From: CALJTV01 sp034433775
Lineage (GTDB): Bacteria > Chloroflexota > Dehalococcoidia > GIF9 > UBA5629
Direction: 5' to 3'
Assembly (NCBI GenBank): GCA_034433775.1
Contig: DAOUAI010000039.1
Span: 1-34,561, forward strand
Length of the DNA stretch: 34,561 nucleotides
Made by a program: the position numbers and the translations under genes. This document shows, in pieces, positions 7,347 to 16,327 of the stretch. Below the pieces are notes generated by a model that was given only the letters and a program-made list of their open reading frames with translations, did not search any database and was not told the DNA's origin. How positions within the stretch are numbered: the stretch's first letter is position 1; every line of letters begins with the position of its first letter.

Positions 7347-8477
7347 ATGCCACCTTCAAAGGACTACTACGAAATATTAGGGGTATCCAGAAATGCCAAC
7401 GAGGAGGAGATCAAGAGAGCATTCCGCAGGCTGGCTTTCAAGTACCATCCTGACCATAACAAAGAGCCGGGAGCCGAGGAAAAGTTCAAAGAGATAAATG
7501 AAGCTTATGAAGTGCTCTCTGATGCCCGCAAAAGGGCAATTTATGACCGCCAGGGGCGAGCTACAAGGCTGGACTGGGCTGGATTCGATGAGTTCAACTT
7601 TGGCGGTCTCGGTGACATCTTCGATGCCTTTTTCGGCGCCACCACCGCAGCCCAGCAGCGCGTTCCTCGAAAGGGCAACAACCTCCAGGCTAATCTGACT
7701 ATCTCCTTCGAGGAAGCAATCTTCGGGGCTGAAAAACAACTTGAACTCTGGCGCGTTGAGGCCTGCCCGATATGTCATGGTATCGGCAGCAAGCCGGGTA
7801 CAAACCCCGAGAAATGCCCGAATTGCAATGGCAAAGGTGAAGTGCGCCGGGTACAGCAAGGTATCTTTGGACGCTTTACTTATTCCACCACTTGCCCCCG
7901 CTGCCATGGTGAAGGCTCAATCATTCTACACCCCTGCCCGCACTGCAAAGGAGCAGGCAAAGAAAAGGTCAAACGGACACTCACAGTAAACATACCCCCC
8001 GGGGTAGACGAGACTTATCAATTCCATCTCCCCAACCAGGGAGACGCCGGCGAATATGGCGGTCCTCCGGGCGACGTCTACGTTGCGCTTTCCATCAAGC
8101 CCCATCGTCTCTTCACCAGAAAAGGTTACGACATCATTTATGAATTACCAATAAACTTCGCTCAGGCTGCCCTGGGTGACAGCATCGCCATCCCTACAAT
8201 CGAAGGTGATGCTATATTGAAAATACCGGCGGGAACACAGCACGACACCGTCTTCCGCATTAAGGGTAAAGGCGTGCCGCATCTCAATAAGAAAGGAAGG
8301 GGCGACCAGGCGGTTATCGTCAAGGTTGTCACACCTGAATATGTGACTTCCAGACAAAGGCAACTCTTTGAGGAATTAGCAAAAACCCTGCCAACCCCTG
8401 AAATACCAAGGGGAAAAGCCTTTAAGTCAACGGACAGAACAAGAAGGGGTAACACTAACGGATTGGAACAGGACTAG
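7347..8477 (+). CDS. dnaJ: Chaperone DnaJ, full zinc-finger type
   Basis: 376 residues from ATG 7347, seven bases after GAGGT. The J domain (1-72) has HPD at 34-36. The Gly/Phe linker is short. Four CxxCxG motifs (cysteines 140/143, 157/160, 183/186, 197/200) give two zinc centres as in classical DnaJ, followed by two substrate-binding beta domains and a basic tail. DnaJ delivers unfolded clients to DnaK and triggers ATP hydrolysis. It stands apart from the hspR operon, so the genome has two J-proteins about 1.3 kb apart. Its TAG stop overlaps the convergent gpsA stop in the palindrome CTAG (8474-8477). Confidence 0.93.
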   Translation: MPPSKDYYEILGVSRNANEEEIKRAFRRLAFKYHPDHNKEPGAEEKFKEINEAYEVLSDARKRAIYDRQGRATRLDWAGFDEFNFGGLGDIFDAFFGATTAAQQRVPRKGNNLQANLTISFEEAIFGAEKQLELWRVEACPICHGIGSKPGTNPEKCPNCNGKGEVRRVQQGIFGRFTYSTTCPRCHGEGSIILHPCPHCKGAGKEKVKRTLTVNIPPGVDETYQFHLPNQGDAGEYGGPPGDVYVALSIKPHRLFTRKGYDIIYELPINFAQAALGDSIAIPTIEGDAILKIPAGTQHDTVFRIKGKGVPHLNKKGRGDQAVIVKVVTPEYVTSRQRQLFEELAKTLPTPEIPRGKAFKSTDRTRRGNTNGLEQD

Positions 8478-9472
8478 AGCACTTCGTCAGGCTTCAGTCC
8501 GTCCTTGAACCGCTTTGCCATCTCAGCCGGTGCCAGCGACTCAAACAGCACACCATAGATAAGATCGATGATCGGTGCCTCCAGCCTCAACTTGCTCACC
8601 AGACGGTAAGCGGCTATTGTAGTATCAATGCCTTCAGCCACCTGCGTCATCGAGGCCCTCACCTCACTAAGCGGCTTCCCTTTACCCATCTCATAACCAA
8701 CAGAGTAATTGCGGCTTAACGGACTGTTCCCTGTAGCAATAAGGTCGCCAAGACCAGCTATCCCATAAAAAGTACTTATCTTAGCTCCCAAGGCTAAACC
8801 CAGCTTGACCACCTCATTCCAGCCCAGAGTAATGAATGCCGCCTTGGCATTGTTCCCCAACCCTAGACCATCAAGCATTCCAGCCCCAAGTGCAATGACA
8901 TTCTTCAGTGCACCGCATAACTCCACACCAACGATGTCATCACTGACATAAACAGAAAAATCAGGACAATCGATCAAGCTCTGCACTTGCTTCGCTACTC
9001 CAATGTTACGCGAGGCTACCACTGATGTAGCCGGCAGACCTTGATTTATCTCCTGGGAGAGGTTAGGTCCTGACAGAGCACATATTCGCTCCTTGAGAAC
9101 AAAAGGTACTTCTTCACCCATCACCTCAGACATCCTCTTTCCGGACTCTGCTTCAAGCCCCTTAGCTGCACTGACCAGAATCATAGAATTGCCCAGAAAA
9201 GGAGCGGTCAACCGTACATTTTGCCTCAAGCGCTGAGAGGGTACAGCATAAAAAACGACTTCTGCTGAATCTAAGACCTTATCAATACCGGTAATAATAG
9301 AAAAACAGCTACTTTCCTCAGCTGCTTGCGGTAGACCTTGCTCTTTACTTTTCAATGCTTCGGCTTCGGCTTCCGTCCGCGCCCATAAAGCGACTTCCAC
9401 TCCCCTCATAGCAAGCATCTTGCCTAATGTGCTACCCCAAGTAGTTGCTCCAATTATAGCCGCCTTCTTCAT
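8474..9472 (-). CDS. gpsA: Glycerol-3-phosphate dehydrogenase [NAD(P)+]
   Basis: 332 residues. The N-terminal Rossmann fold begins AAIIGATTWGSTLG, a GxGxxG variant with Thr in the second glycine position. Family signatures follow: SAAKGLE, SGPNLSQEI and the catalytic-lysine segment GALKNVIALGAGM, then a helical C-terminal domain with GDLIATG and SRNYSVG. It reduces dihydroxyacetone phosphate to sn-glycerol-3-phosphate, the backbone of bacterial phospholipids. It is last in the argF-der-plsY-gpsA operon, 23 bases after plsY, whose product uses the same glycerol-3-phosphate. Confidence 0.95.
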   Translation of the reverse strand: MKKAAIIGATTWGSTLGKMLAMRGVEVALWARTEAEAEALKSKEQGLPQAAEESSCFSIITGIDKVLDSAEVVFYAVPSQRLRQNVRLTAPFLGNSMILVSAAKGLEAESGKRMSEVMGEEVPFVLKERICALSGPNLSQEINQGLPATSVVASRNIGVAKQVQSLIDCPDFSVYVSDDIVGVELCGALKNVIALGAGMLDGLGLGNNAKAAFITLGWNEVVKLGLALGAKISTFYGIAGLGDLIATGNSPLSRNYSVGYEMGKGKPLSEVRASMTQVAEGIDTTIAAYRLVSKLRLEAPIIDLIYGVLFESLAPAEMAKRFKDGLKPDEVL

Positions 9473-9495
9473 AAACCGGGCCTCGCTACTGACTC

Positions 9496-10155
9496 TTACG
9501 AATCGATACTAATCCGCTCATCGACTTTGAGTTCCGTGCCTGTCTGCAACCGAGCGATATTCTTCCGATGCTGGTAGACAATCAGACCAGCAGCTACCAG
9601 ACTATATACTAAGTACACAGGAGGTATATTATATACCACCGTCAACACCATAAACAAGCACAAGATTCCCAGACAACTAAGAATAGAACCCAACGACATA
9701 TATTTACTGCGCAATACTGTTAGTATCAGTATCAGACCGCCGAAAATCGCAGCCAGCGGCCAGATAGCTATCCAGCTCCCGTAGTAGGCTGCCACCCCTT
9801 TGCCACCCCGAAACTTGATATACACTGACCAGTTATGCCCCACCATGACCATTAAAGCCGCAATAACCTGGGCATATTGCCAGTTCAACGCAAGACCGGC
9901 AACCATCAGCACGTTGTCGCCAACAATAGCCCGCGCTACCAGTACCGCCGCCACCCCTTTAACAACATCGAGCGCCATGGCAATAGCACCAGCCCTTCTA
10001 CCCAGCACGCGCATCACATTGGTGCCGCCGATATTCCCACTCCCATACTTAGAAATATCAATCCCAGCCAGCAACTTACCAACAATCAGCGAAAAAGGAA
10101 TAGCCCCGATTAAATAGCTTACTAAAGCGCTAAGCACAAAAATGCCGGCTATCAT
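9496..10155 (-). CDS. plsY: Acyl-phosphate:glycerol-3-phosphate acyltransferase
   Basis: 219 residues with about six membrane helices. The three catalytic loops of PlsY are present: SGNIGGTNVMRVLG (near 39-52), GHNWS (about 106-110) and FRGGKGVA (about 115-122). The enzyme transfers an acyl group from acyl-phosphate to glycerol-3-phosphate, the first step of phosphatidic acid synthesis, at the cytoplasmic membrane. Its ATG overlaps the stop of der by an ATGA junction, implying translational coupling. Next to gpsA it forms a lipid-backbone unit and shows the organism makes bacterial-type ester lipids. Confidence 0.95.
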   Translation of the reverse strand: MIAGIFVLSALVSYLIGAIPFSLIVGKLLAGIDISKYGSGNIGGTNVMRVLGRRAGAIAMALDVVKGVAAVLVARAIVGDNVLMVAGLALNWQYAQVIAALMVMVGHNWSVYIKFRGGKGVAAYYGSWIAIWPLAAIFGGLILILTVLRSKYMSLGSILSCLGILCLFMVLTVVYNIPPVYLVYSLVAAGLIVYQHRKNIARLQTGTELKVDERISIDS

Positions 10156-11492
10156 GTTCGCACCCCCGTCTTTTCCGTCCCCTTATTTGCTGCTCTCTTC
10201 AATATAAACCTTAACCCCGTGCCGTGAAACCCGAAGGTTTGCCGTAATCTATTCTCGAGATAACGCTGATAAGAGAAATGCATCAATTCCGGGTCGTTAA
10301 CTATAAAAGTAAAACTGGGCGGATTGACATCTGTCTGATAAGCACGGATAATTCGCAGCCGCCTCATGCCTTTCCGTGGTGGTGAATGCGCCAGCATTGC
10401 ATCTTTAAACAGCTTGTCCACAACCTTATCAGGCAACCTTCTCTGCCTTTCCTCCCAAACACTGAGAGCTTGTGGAACTATCTTTTCTACATTATGCCCC
10501 AGCTTCGCTGAAACATACAATACCGGCACATAGGGCATGAACTTGAGCCGTTCACTAATACATTCGGCATAAGGCTGGGTACTTCCTGAGACGAGGTCCC
10601 ATTTGTTGACCAATAGCACCATACCTTTGCAGGCTTCTTTGATATACCCTGCGATATGGACATCCTGAGCAGTAAGGAATTCCGTAGCATCAGTGACCAG
10701 GAGAGCAACATCGCACCTGTTAATAGCGCTTAAGGCTCGAATCAGACTGTAATACTCAATCCCCTCACCAATACGCCCACGCCGTCTGATACCCGCTGTA
10801 TCAATAAGCAGCACCTCCCGTCCCTGGTAGTTGTACACAGTGTCCAGAGCGTCACGAGTTGTCCCCGGAGCCTCGTCCACTATAGCCCTTTCCTCACCCA
10901 CAATAGCATTGAGCAACATCGATTTTCCCACATTCGGGCGCCCGACGATGGCAAGCTTTGGCATAGCAGGCTCCGACAGTACTATCTGAGGCTCAGCGGG
11001 AAGATGCTTCAATACCACCTCCATCAAGTTATTCACACCTCTGCCATGCTGACCACTGATAACCAGTGGCGCCCCCAATCCTAACCGGTAAAACTCAGCT
11101 GCCTGGCTTTCCAGTTTAGCATTGTCTGCCTTGTTAGCTGCAAGCACTACAGGTCTATTACAACTGCGCAGCAGTCCAGCTATATCTTCGTCAACGGGAA
11201 GTACACCATCTCGGATATCAACCAGAAAAATAATTACATCAGCACCGGCTATAGCAGCCTGTACCTGGGTTCTAATTTTTTGAGTCAAAGAAGAACCTGA
11301 CCTTGGCTCAAGCCCACCGGTATCTACCAGGGTCACCTCCCGACCCATCCAGTGGACATCAGCAAAAATACGGTCGCGCGTCGTTCCCGGCAGGTCTTCA
11401 ACAATAGCTACCATTCCTCCTGCCAGACGGTTAAACAGCGTCGACTTGCCGACATTAGCCCTGCCGACAATAGCTATAACTGGTTTGACCAA
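10152..11492 (-). CDS. der: Ribosome-assembly GTPase Der (EngA)
   Basis: 446 residues with the hallmark tandem GTPase domains. The first has GRANVGKSTLFNRL (G1), DTGGL (G3) and NKAD (G4). The second has GRPNVGKSMLLNAI, DTAGIRRRG and NKWDLV. A C-terminal KH-like domain (about 355-440) binds the ribosome. Der is needed for 50S subunit maturation. The start is TTG 11492 preceded by AGGAG eight bases away. It lies 69 bases after argF on the same strand and overlaps plsY by 4 bases. Confidence 0.96.
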   Translation of the reverse strand: MVKPVIAIVGRANVGKSTLFNRLAGGMVAIVEDLPGTTRDRIFADVHWMGREVTLVDTGGLEPRSGSSLTQKIRTQVQAAIAGADVIIFLVDIRDGVLPVDEDIAGLLRSCNRPVVLAANKADNAKLESQAAEFYRLGLGAPLVISGQHGRGVNNLMEVVLKHLPAEPQIVLSEPAMPKLAIVGRPNVGKSMLLNAIVGEERAIVDEAPGTTRDALDTVYNYQGREVLLIDTAGIRRRGRIGEGIEYYSLIRALSAINRCDVALLVTDATEFLTAQDVHIAGYIKEACKGMVLLVNKWDLVSGSTQPYAECISERLKFMPYVPVLYVSAKLGHNVEKIVPQALSVWEERQRRLPDKVVDKLFKDAMLAHSPPRKGMRRLRIIRAYQTDVNPPSFTFIVNDPELMHFSYQRYLENRLRQTFGFHGTGLRFILKRAANKGTEKTGVRT

Positions 11493-11561
11493 ACTACCGG
11501 CTCCTGAAAAAGGCGCTCAGCCTGCCATGGTTTTAAGCATACCATCCCACAACCACCCTGT

Positions 11562-12479
11562 CTAGCCACTGCCAAATAGATGGACAAGTAACGCCTTCTG
11601 GATATGCAATCTGTTCTCAGCCTGATCGAAGACCACTGACTTCGGACTGTCCAGAAGTCCGATGGCAACCTCCTCACCATGGTGTGCTGGCATAGGATGC
11701 ATCAAGATGGCATCCGGCTTTGCCCTAGAAAGTAACTTTTCATCAACTTGATAACGTGCAAAATCCTTTCTGCGTTTATCAGCCTCAGCTTCCTGCCCCA
11801 TACTCGCCCAGACATCTGTATATACCACGTCAACTCCGTTTACAGCCTTTTCCGGCTCCTTTGTAAGCAAAATCTGGCTGCCACTGTCAGCAGCAAATTT
11901 TCTTGCCTTTTCTAGGACCTCGTCCTTGACCTCATACCCGGGAGGAGATGCAATCCGGAAATGGACTCCTGCCATAGAACTTGCCAGAAGCAAGCTGTGC
12001 GCTACATTGTTACCATCACCGATGAAAGCTAGAGCTAGCCCTTCCAGCTTCCCTTTCTTCTCCAACACCGTCAGCAGGTCACCCAGTGCCTGGCACGGAT
12101 GCTCATGGTCAGAAAGTGCATTGATAACAGGCACACTGGCATACCGGGCTAAGACCTCCAGGGTCTGGTGAGAAAATGTCCTGGCAACGATGCCATCCAC
12201 ATAACGGCTCAGCACCCGGGCAACATCTGGGACAGGCTCCCGCCTGCCCAGTCCCACCTCAACAGGGGACAGGTAAAAACACTGCCCCCCGAGTTGCCGT
12301 ATCGCCACCTCGAAGCTTGCCCTGGTGCGCAATGAGGGCTTCTCAAAGATAAGGGCGATAATTTTGCTCCCCAACACCGAGGGCGCCCTCCCGCGTTTCA
12401 GCTTCAAGGCATTGCTGAACAAACCAGCTACTTCTTCGTTACTCAAGTCAGTTATAGAAAGAAAGTCTTTTCCTTTCAT
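11562..12479 (-). CDS. argF: Ornithine carbamoyltransferase, atypical ornithine motif
   Basis: 305 residues. The carbamoyl-phosphate site SLRTR is at 49-53 and HPCQ at 127-130. The SMG loop that marks ornithine carbamoyltransferase is at 226-228 (DVWASMG). The enzyme makes citrulline in arginine synthesis. The usual HCLP motif near the C-terminus reads HPMP here (261-264), followed by the normal AHHGEEV; the cysteine is replaced by proline, as in the HPLP of aspartate transcarbamoylases. The SMG loop and overall fit still favour ornithine as substrate. No other arginine gene is in the window. It is first in the argF-der-plsY-gpsA operon. Confidence 0.9.
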   Translation of the reverse strand: MKGKDFLSITDLSNEEVAGLFSNALKLKRGRAPSVLGSKIIALIFEKPSLRTRASFEVAIRQLGGQCFYLSPVEVGLGRREPVPDVARVLSRYVDGIVARTFSHQTLEVLARYASVPVINALSDHEHPCQALGDLLTVLEKKGKLEGLALAFIGDGNNVAHSLLLASSMAGVHFRIASPPGYEVKDEVLEKARKFAADSGSQILLTKEPEKAVNGVDVVYTDVWASMGQEAEADKRRKDFARYQVDEKLLSRAKPDAILMHPMPAHHGEEVAIGLLDSPKSVVFDQAENRLHIQKALLVHLFGSG

Positions 12480-12542
12480 GCGTGTTCACCGAACAGGTCT
12501 TGCTAATTGAATCTAGTATACCACACGGTACCAGCAATGGTA

Positions 12543-12548
12543 TATAAT
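12543..12548 (+). promoter_or_regulatory. -10 box upstream of polA
   Basis: A consensus TATAAT lies at 12543-12548; no convincing -35 is found 16-18 bases upstream. Transcription would start near 12555, downstream of the TTG at 12548, which argues against that codon as the polA start. Confidence 0.4.
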
Positions 12549-12553
12549 TGGCA

Positions 12554-12577
12554 AAGGGGGTGATAGCTTCTCTATCA
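12554..12577 (+). promoter_or_regulatory. Ribosome-binding site with adjoining hairpin at polA
   Basis: A strong AAGGGGGTGAT Shine-Dalgarno (12553-12563) runs directly into a perfect 6-base stem: TGATAG (12561-12566), loop CTTCT, CTATCA (12572-12577). The in-frame ATG 12590 is too far from the Shine-Dalgarno unless the hairpin is folded out; TTG 12578 lies directly after the stem. The hairpin may set the effective spacing. Confidence 0.4.
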
Positions 12578-12589
12578 TTGACTGCTACT

Positions 12590-15307
12590 ATGAGTGGAGC
12601 AGCTCCTTTATTACTGCTATTCGACGGCAATGCTCTGGTGCACCGTGCCTTCCATGCGCTTCCGCCGCTAACCGTAGCCAGGACAGGAGAAATGGTAAAT
12701 GCGGTTCAGGGCTTTGTCAGCACTTTGCTCAAAGTACTTAATGAAATCAAACCGACTCACTGGGCAATCGCCTTTGACCGCCCAACGCCAACATTCCGTC
12801 ACGAAAAATTTGAAGACTACAAAGCCCAGCGCCCTAAGACACCCGATGAGCTTGTGTCCCAGATAAAGCGGGTGCACCAGCTAGCAGATGCATTTCATAT
12901 CCCCGTTTTCGAGATAGATGGTTTCGAGGCTGATGACGTCCTCGGCACTCTAAGCCACCAAGCAAACGAACAGGGCATAGATACTATCATCGTCACCGGA
13001 GACAACGACGTCCTTCAGATAGTCAATCCAAAGACAAAAGTGCTCGCCCCTAGAAGGGTATTCAGCGATACCGTGCTCTACGATGAATCACTGGTAAAGG
13101 AAAAGTATGGCATATCTCCAGAACAGCTTGCCGATTTCAAAGCTCTCATCGGTGACCCTTCAGACAACATCCCCGGTGTCCCGGGTATTGGCGAAAAGAC
13201 TGCTGCTAGACTGCTTGGTCAATTTGGCAACCTGGATGAAATCTATGCCCATATCGATGAAATCAGCCCGGAGAAGCTACAAACTCTGCTCCAGCAGCAT
13301 AAAGACCAGGTCTTCCGTAACAGAGAACTAGCCCAAATAGTGACCTCGGTACCCATAACACTCGACCTGGCTAGCTGTCGTGTAACCGCGTATGACCGTC
13401 AAAAAGTGGTCGAACTCTTCCGCGAGCTTGGCTTCGCTCAATTGCTGTCCAGGTTACCGCAGGAAATCGGAGCAGCAGAAGCGACCACCATCCGGGTAAA
13501 GACGCCAATTAAGGGTAATTACCACACAGTGACAACCCGTGATGCGCTCGAAGGATTGCTGGCACAGCTTTCCACCGCTAAAGAATTTGCCATCGACCTT
13601 GAGACAGCGAGTAAAGAGGCGATGACAACTGCACTGGTCGGCATCTCCCTCTCGCTCATACCTGGAGAGGCCTATTACATACCGGTAGGACACCGTTGCT
13701 TGGGCGACGTGGATCAGCTACCGTTATCATGGGTTATCGAAAGACTCAGACCTGTCATTGAAGACAGGCAAAAAGCCAAAATAGCTCACAACGGGAAGTT
13801 CGATATGATAGTGCTCGCCGAACACGCTATCGAGCTCCAAAACCTCTCTTTCGATACCATGCTCGCCGCCTACTTACTTGGAGAAAAAGCCCTGAACCTC
13901 AAAGCCCTGGCTTTTAACCGACTGGGGCTGGAGATGACACCTATCGAAGACCTGATTGGCAAGGGGGCAAAACAGATTTCCATGGCAATGGTACCTATAG
14001 AACAGGTCGCCCAGTACGCCTGTGCTGATGCCGATATAGCACTCAGGCTTAAAGAGCAACTGGAGAGCGAGCTTCGTCGTGAAGGGCTGTGGCAACTCTT
14101 CAACGAGATAGAAATGCCGCTGGTCCCGGTCCTTGTAGCCATGGAGAGGAACGGTGTGGCTCTAGATTTAGAGTTGCTTCGTGACATGTCCCATAACCTG
14201 GGCAGAGAGATGATGAGGATAGAGACTGAAATTTACAACTGTCTCGGGCACAAGTTCAACGTAAACTCGTCTCAACAGTTATCGCAAGTCCTCTACGAGG
14301 AACTGAGGCTTTCCAAACCGCGAAAGACAAAAAGCGGCTACTCCACTGAAGCCTCGGCACTCGAAGAACTCAGGGGCGCCCACCCCATAATTGAACTTGT
14401 GCTGCAATACCGTCAGGTCGCCAAACTAAAGTCTACTTATACCGATGCTTTTCTGCAGCTTATCAATCCCAAGACCGGTAGGCTGCATACCAGCTTTAAC
14501 CAGACAGGAACAGTTACCGGAAGGCTCTCCTCTAGCGAACCTAACTTACAGAACATACCTGTGCGAGGTGAACTGGGCAGCAGAATAAGACAGGCAATAG
14601 TCTCACCACCTGGCTGGCACCTCCTCTCCGCAGACTACTCTCAAATAGACCTCAGGGTCCTAGCCCACATTTCACAGGACACAGAGCTTATCGCCACTTT
14701 CCTGAGAGACGAAGATGTGCATGCTGCCACAGCATCTCGCGTTTTCAACATCCCCCCTGAAAAAGTGACCCCTGAAATGCGCCGCGTTGCCAAAACGGTC
14801 AATTTCGGGGTCATCTACGGGATGAGTGACTACGGGTTGGAACAGGCTACCAGCTTTACCCGCGAGGAAGCAGCCCGGTTCATCGCCTCTTACTTTGAAA
14901 AGTACCCCGGCGTTAAGAAATACATCGAAGATACCAAGAGGCAGGCCAGAGAAATGGGCTATGTTCAGACGGTGATGGGCAGGAGACGGTATATTCCAGA
15001 GATAAACTCCCCAAACCGTCAGGTAAGAGAAGCAGCCGAGCGAATGGCGATAAATATGCCGGTACAAGGTACCTCCGCCGATATAATCAAAATCGCCATG
15101 GTCAAACTCCACCACGAGATGATAGACCGCCAACTGAAAAGCAAGATGCTACTTCAGGTACATGATGAGCTCGTCTTTGAAGTACCATCAGAAGAACTGG
15201 ATATCTTGAGACAACTCCTCTCTGAAATTATGCCCAACGCCCTCAAGCTCAGGGTACCTCTCAAAATAGACATCAAAGTGGGCAAAAACTGGGCAGAGAT
15301 GGGATAA
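12590..15307 (+). CDS. polA: DNA polymerase I with proofreading domain
   Basis: 905 residues from ATG 12590. Domains in order: 5'-nuclease (about 1-285; FDRPTPTFRHEKF, IDGFEADDVLGT, helix-hairpin-helix GVPGIGEKTAARLL), 3'-5' exonuclease (about 310-490) and family A polymerase (about 500-905). Exonuclease acidic residues appear intact: DLET, HNGKFD and YACADAD, so proofreading should work, unlike Taq-type enzymes. Polymerase motifs are A (SADYSQIDLR), B (RRVAKTVNFGVIYG) and C (QVHDELVFE). It fills gaps in repair and removes Okazaki primers. Starts at TTG 12548 and TTG 12578 are possible; the first precedes the expected transcription start. mutM follows by one base, forming a repair operon. Confidence 0.95.
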   Translation: MSGAAPLLLLFDGNALVHRAFHALPPLTVARTGEMVNAVQGFVSTLLKVLNEIKPTHWAIAFDRPTPTFRHEKFEDYKAQRPKTPDELVSQIKRVHQLADAFHIPVFEIDGFEADDVLGTLSHQANEQGIDTIIVTGDNDVLQIVNPKTKVLAPRRVFSDTVLYDESLVKEKYGISPEQLADFKALIGDPSDNIPGVPGIGEKTAARLLGQFGNLDEIYAHIDEISPEKLQTLLQQHKDQVFRNRELAQIVTSVPITLDLASCRVTAYDRQKVVELFRELGFAQLLSRLPQEIGAAEATTIRVKTPIKGNYHTVTTRDALEGLLAQLSTAKEFAIDLETASKEAMTTALVGISLSLIPGEAYYIPVGHRCLGDVDQLPLSWVIERLRPVIEDRQKAKIAHNGKFDMIVLAEHAIELQNLSFDTMLAAYLLGEKALNLKALAFNRLGLEMTPIEDLIGKGAKQISMAMVPIEQVAQYACADADIALRLKEQLESELRREGLWQLFNEIEMPLVPVLVAMERNGVALDLELLRDMSHNLGREMMRIETEIYNCLGHKFNVNSSQQLSQVLYEELRLSKPRKTKSGYSTEASALEELRGAHPIIELVLQYRQVAKLKSTYTDAFLQLINPKTGRLHTSFNQTGTVTGRLSSSEPNLQNIPVRGELGSRIRQAIVSPPGWHLLSADYSQIDLRVLAHISQDTELIATFLRDEDVHAATASRVFNIPPEKVTPEMRRVAKTVNFGVIYGMSDYGLEQATSFTREEAARFIASYFEKYPGVKKYIEDTKRQAREMGYVQTVMGRRRYIPEINSPNRQVREAAERMAINMPVQGTSADIIKIAMVKLHHEMIDRQLKSKMLLQVHDELVFEVPSEELDILRQLLSEIMPNALKLRVPLKIDIKVGKNWAEMG

Positions 15308-15308
15308 A

Positions 15309-16118
15309 GTGCCGGAACTGCCTGAAGTCGAGACCATAAAAAGAGAGCTTGAGCCGCACATAATAGGTAAAAAAATTACCGCGGTCACCGTTTACGATGC
15401 CAGGATAGTTTACCCGCTATCAGCAAGTGCGTTTCAAGACAAAATCATAGGTCAAGGAATAGAAAACCTGAGGCGCCGCGGCAAATATCTCCTTTTCCAA
15501 CTATCAAATAATAACTACCTGGTAGTCCACCTCAGAATGTCAGGGGCACTATTGCTGAACCCGCCAGAACCCCTCCCGTACACCCGGCTTGTCTTCCATT
15601 TTGATGACGGGAGTAAACTCGCCCTGACCGACCGCAGGCGCTTAGGAATGGTAGTGCTGACAGACAACAAAAAGCCAGTAGAGGGCAGGCTTGGACCCGA
15701 GCCGTTGGAACCCCTATTCACTGCAAAGGAGTTCGCAAATCGATTACATCGGCGACGGGCGCCGATAAAGGCAGTGCTGTTGGACCAGAAGGTCATCGCC
15801 GGCATCGGCAATATGTATGCGGATGAAGCCCTGTTCCAAGCTGGAATCCATCCATTACGCCCCGCTGGCGACCTTTCACCAGAAGAAATCCAGAGGCTTT
15901 ATAATGCTATTAGAGAAATACTGCGCTCGGCTATAGACAATAAAGGGGCAAGTGTAGACACCTACCAGCGTCCCAGTGGCGAGCTGGGCACAGCTCACTT
16001 CAGCTTTAAGGTAGCACACCGCCGTGGCAAAGCCTGCCCCTGCTGTAGCACCCCCATCCAGCGCCTCACCATTAGAAACCGCGGCAGCTACTTTTGCCCC
16101 AACTGCCAGAGATATTGA
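15309..16118 (+). CDS. mutM: Formamidopyrimidine-DNA glycosylase
   Basis: 269 residues starting at GTG, one base after the polA stop. The N-terminus PELPEVETI carries the catalytic proline (after Met removal) and Glu. Lys59 in LRRRGKYLLF is the conserved DNA-phosphate lysine. The helix-two-turn-helix contains GIGNMYADEALF. The C-terminal zinc finger has cysteines 243, 246, 263 and 266. The enzyme excises 8-oxoguanine and FapyG and nicks the strand, leaving a gap that the adjacent PolA can fill, so the pair makes functional sense. Confidence 0.95.
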   Translation: MPELPEVETIKRELEPHIIGKKITAVTVYDARIVYPLSASAFQDKIIGQGIENLRRRGKYLLFQLSNNNYLVVHLRMSGALLLNPPEPLPYTRLVFHFDDGSKLALTDRRRLGMVVLTDNKKPVEGRLGPEPLEPLFTAKEFANRLHRRRAPIKAVLLDQKVIAGIGNMYADEALFQAGIHPLRPAGDLSPEEIQRLYNAIREILRSAIDNKGASVDTYQRPSGELGTAHFSFKVAHRRGKACPCCSTPIQRLTIRNRGSYFCPNCQRY

Positions 16119-16124
16119 CAACGG

Positions 16125-16133
16125 TGCTATAAT
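16125..16133 (+). promoter_or_regulatory. Extended -10 promoter for the secreted repeat protein
   Basis: TGCTATAAT is a perfect extended -10 (TG 16125-16126, TATAAT 16128-16133), just after the mutM stop. A TTGACA at 16115-16120 is only 7 bases upstream and cannot serve as its -35. The transcript would start near 16140 and carry a leader of about 190 bases. Confidence 0.5.
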
Positions 16134-16327
16134 TGGCTCGAAGACTTAAGGGTGGGGGTTGGATTTCTTTGCTTGTCATTACCAGCCTGTAGAATAAAAA
16201 GCTGGCTCTTGCACGTTTTCCAACAACGACCCAGCTATAAACCCGATAAATCAGTCAGACAGGGGGTGAGCAATGTAGATGTTTGTTTGAAAGTTCGAGC
16301 AAACCGATTTCAGAGGGAGGTAACAGA
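16134..16327 (+). other. Leader with start-stop minimal ORF
   Basis: This untranslated stretch holds a weak CCAGC/GCTGG hairpin near 16180-16205 and a strong AGGGGGTGAG followed at once by ATG TAG (16273-16278), then ATG TTT GTT TGA (16279-16290). These minimal reading frames precede the true start at 16328, which has its own GGGAGGT. I do not recognise a known riboswitch. Confidence 0.4.

Noticed and set aside
16115..16133. TTGACA followed by TATAAT near the mutM stop
   Set aside because: The two boxes are only 7 bases apart, too close for a normal promoter; only the extended -10 is kept.
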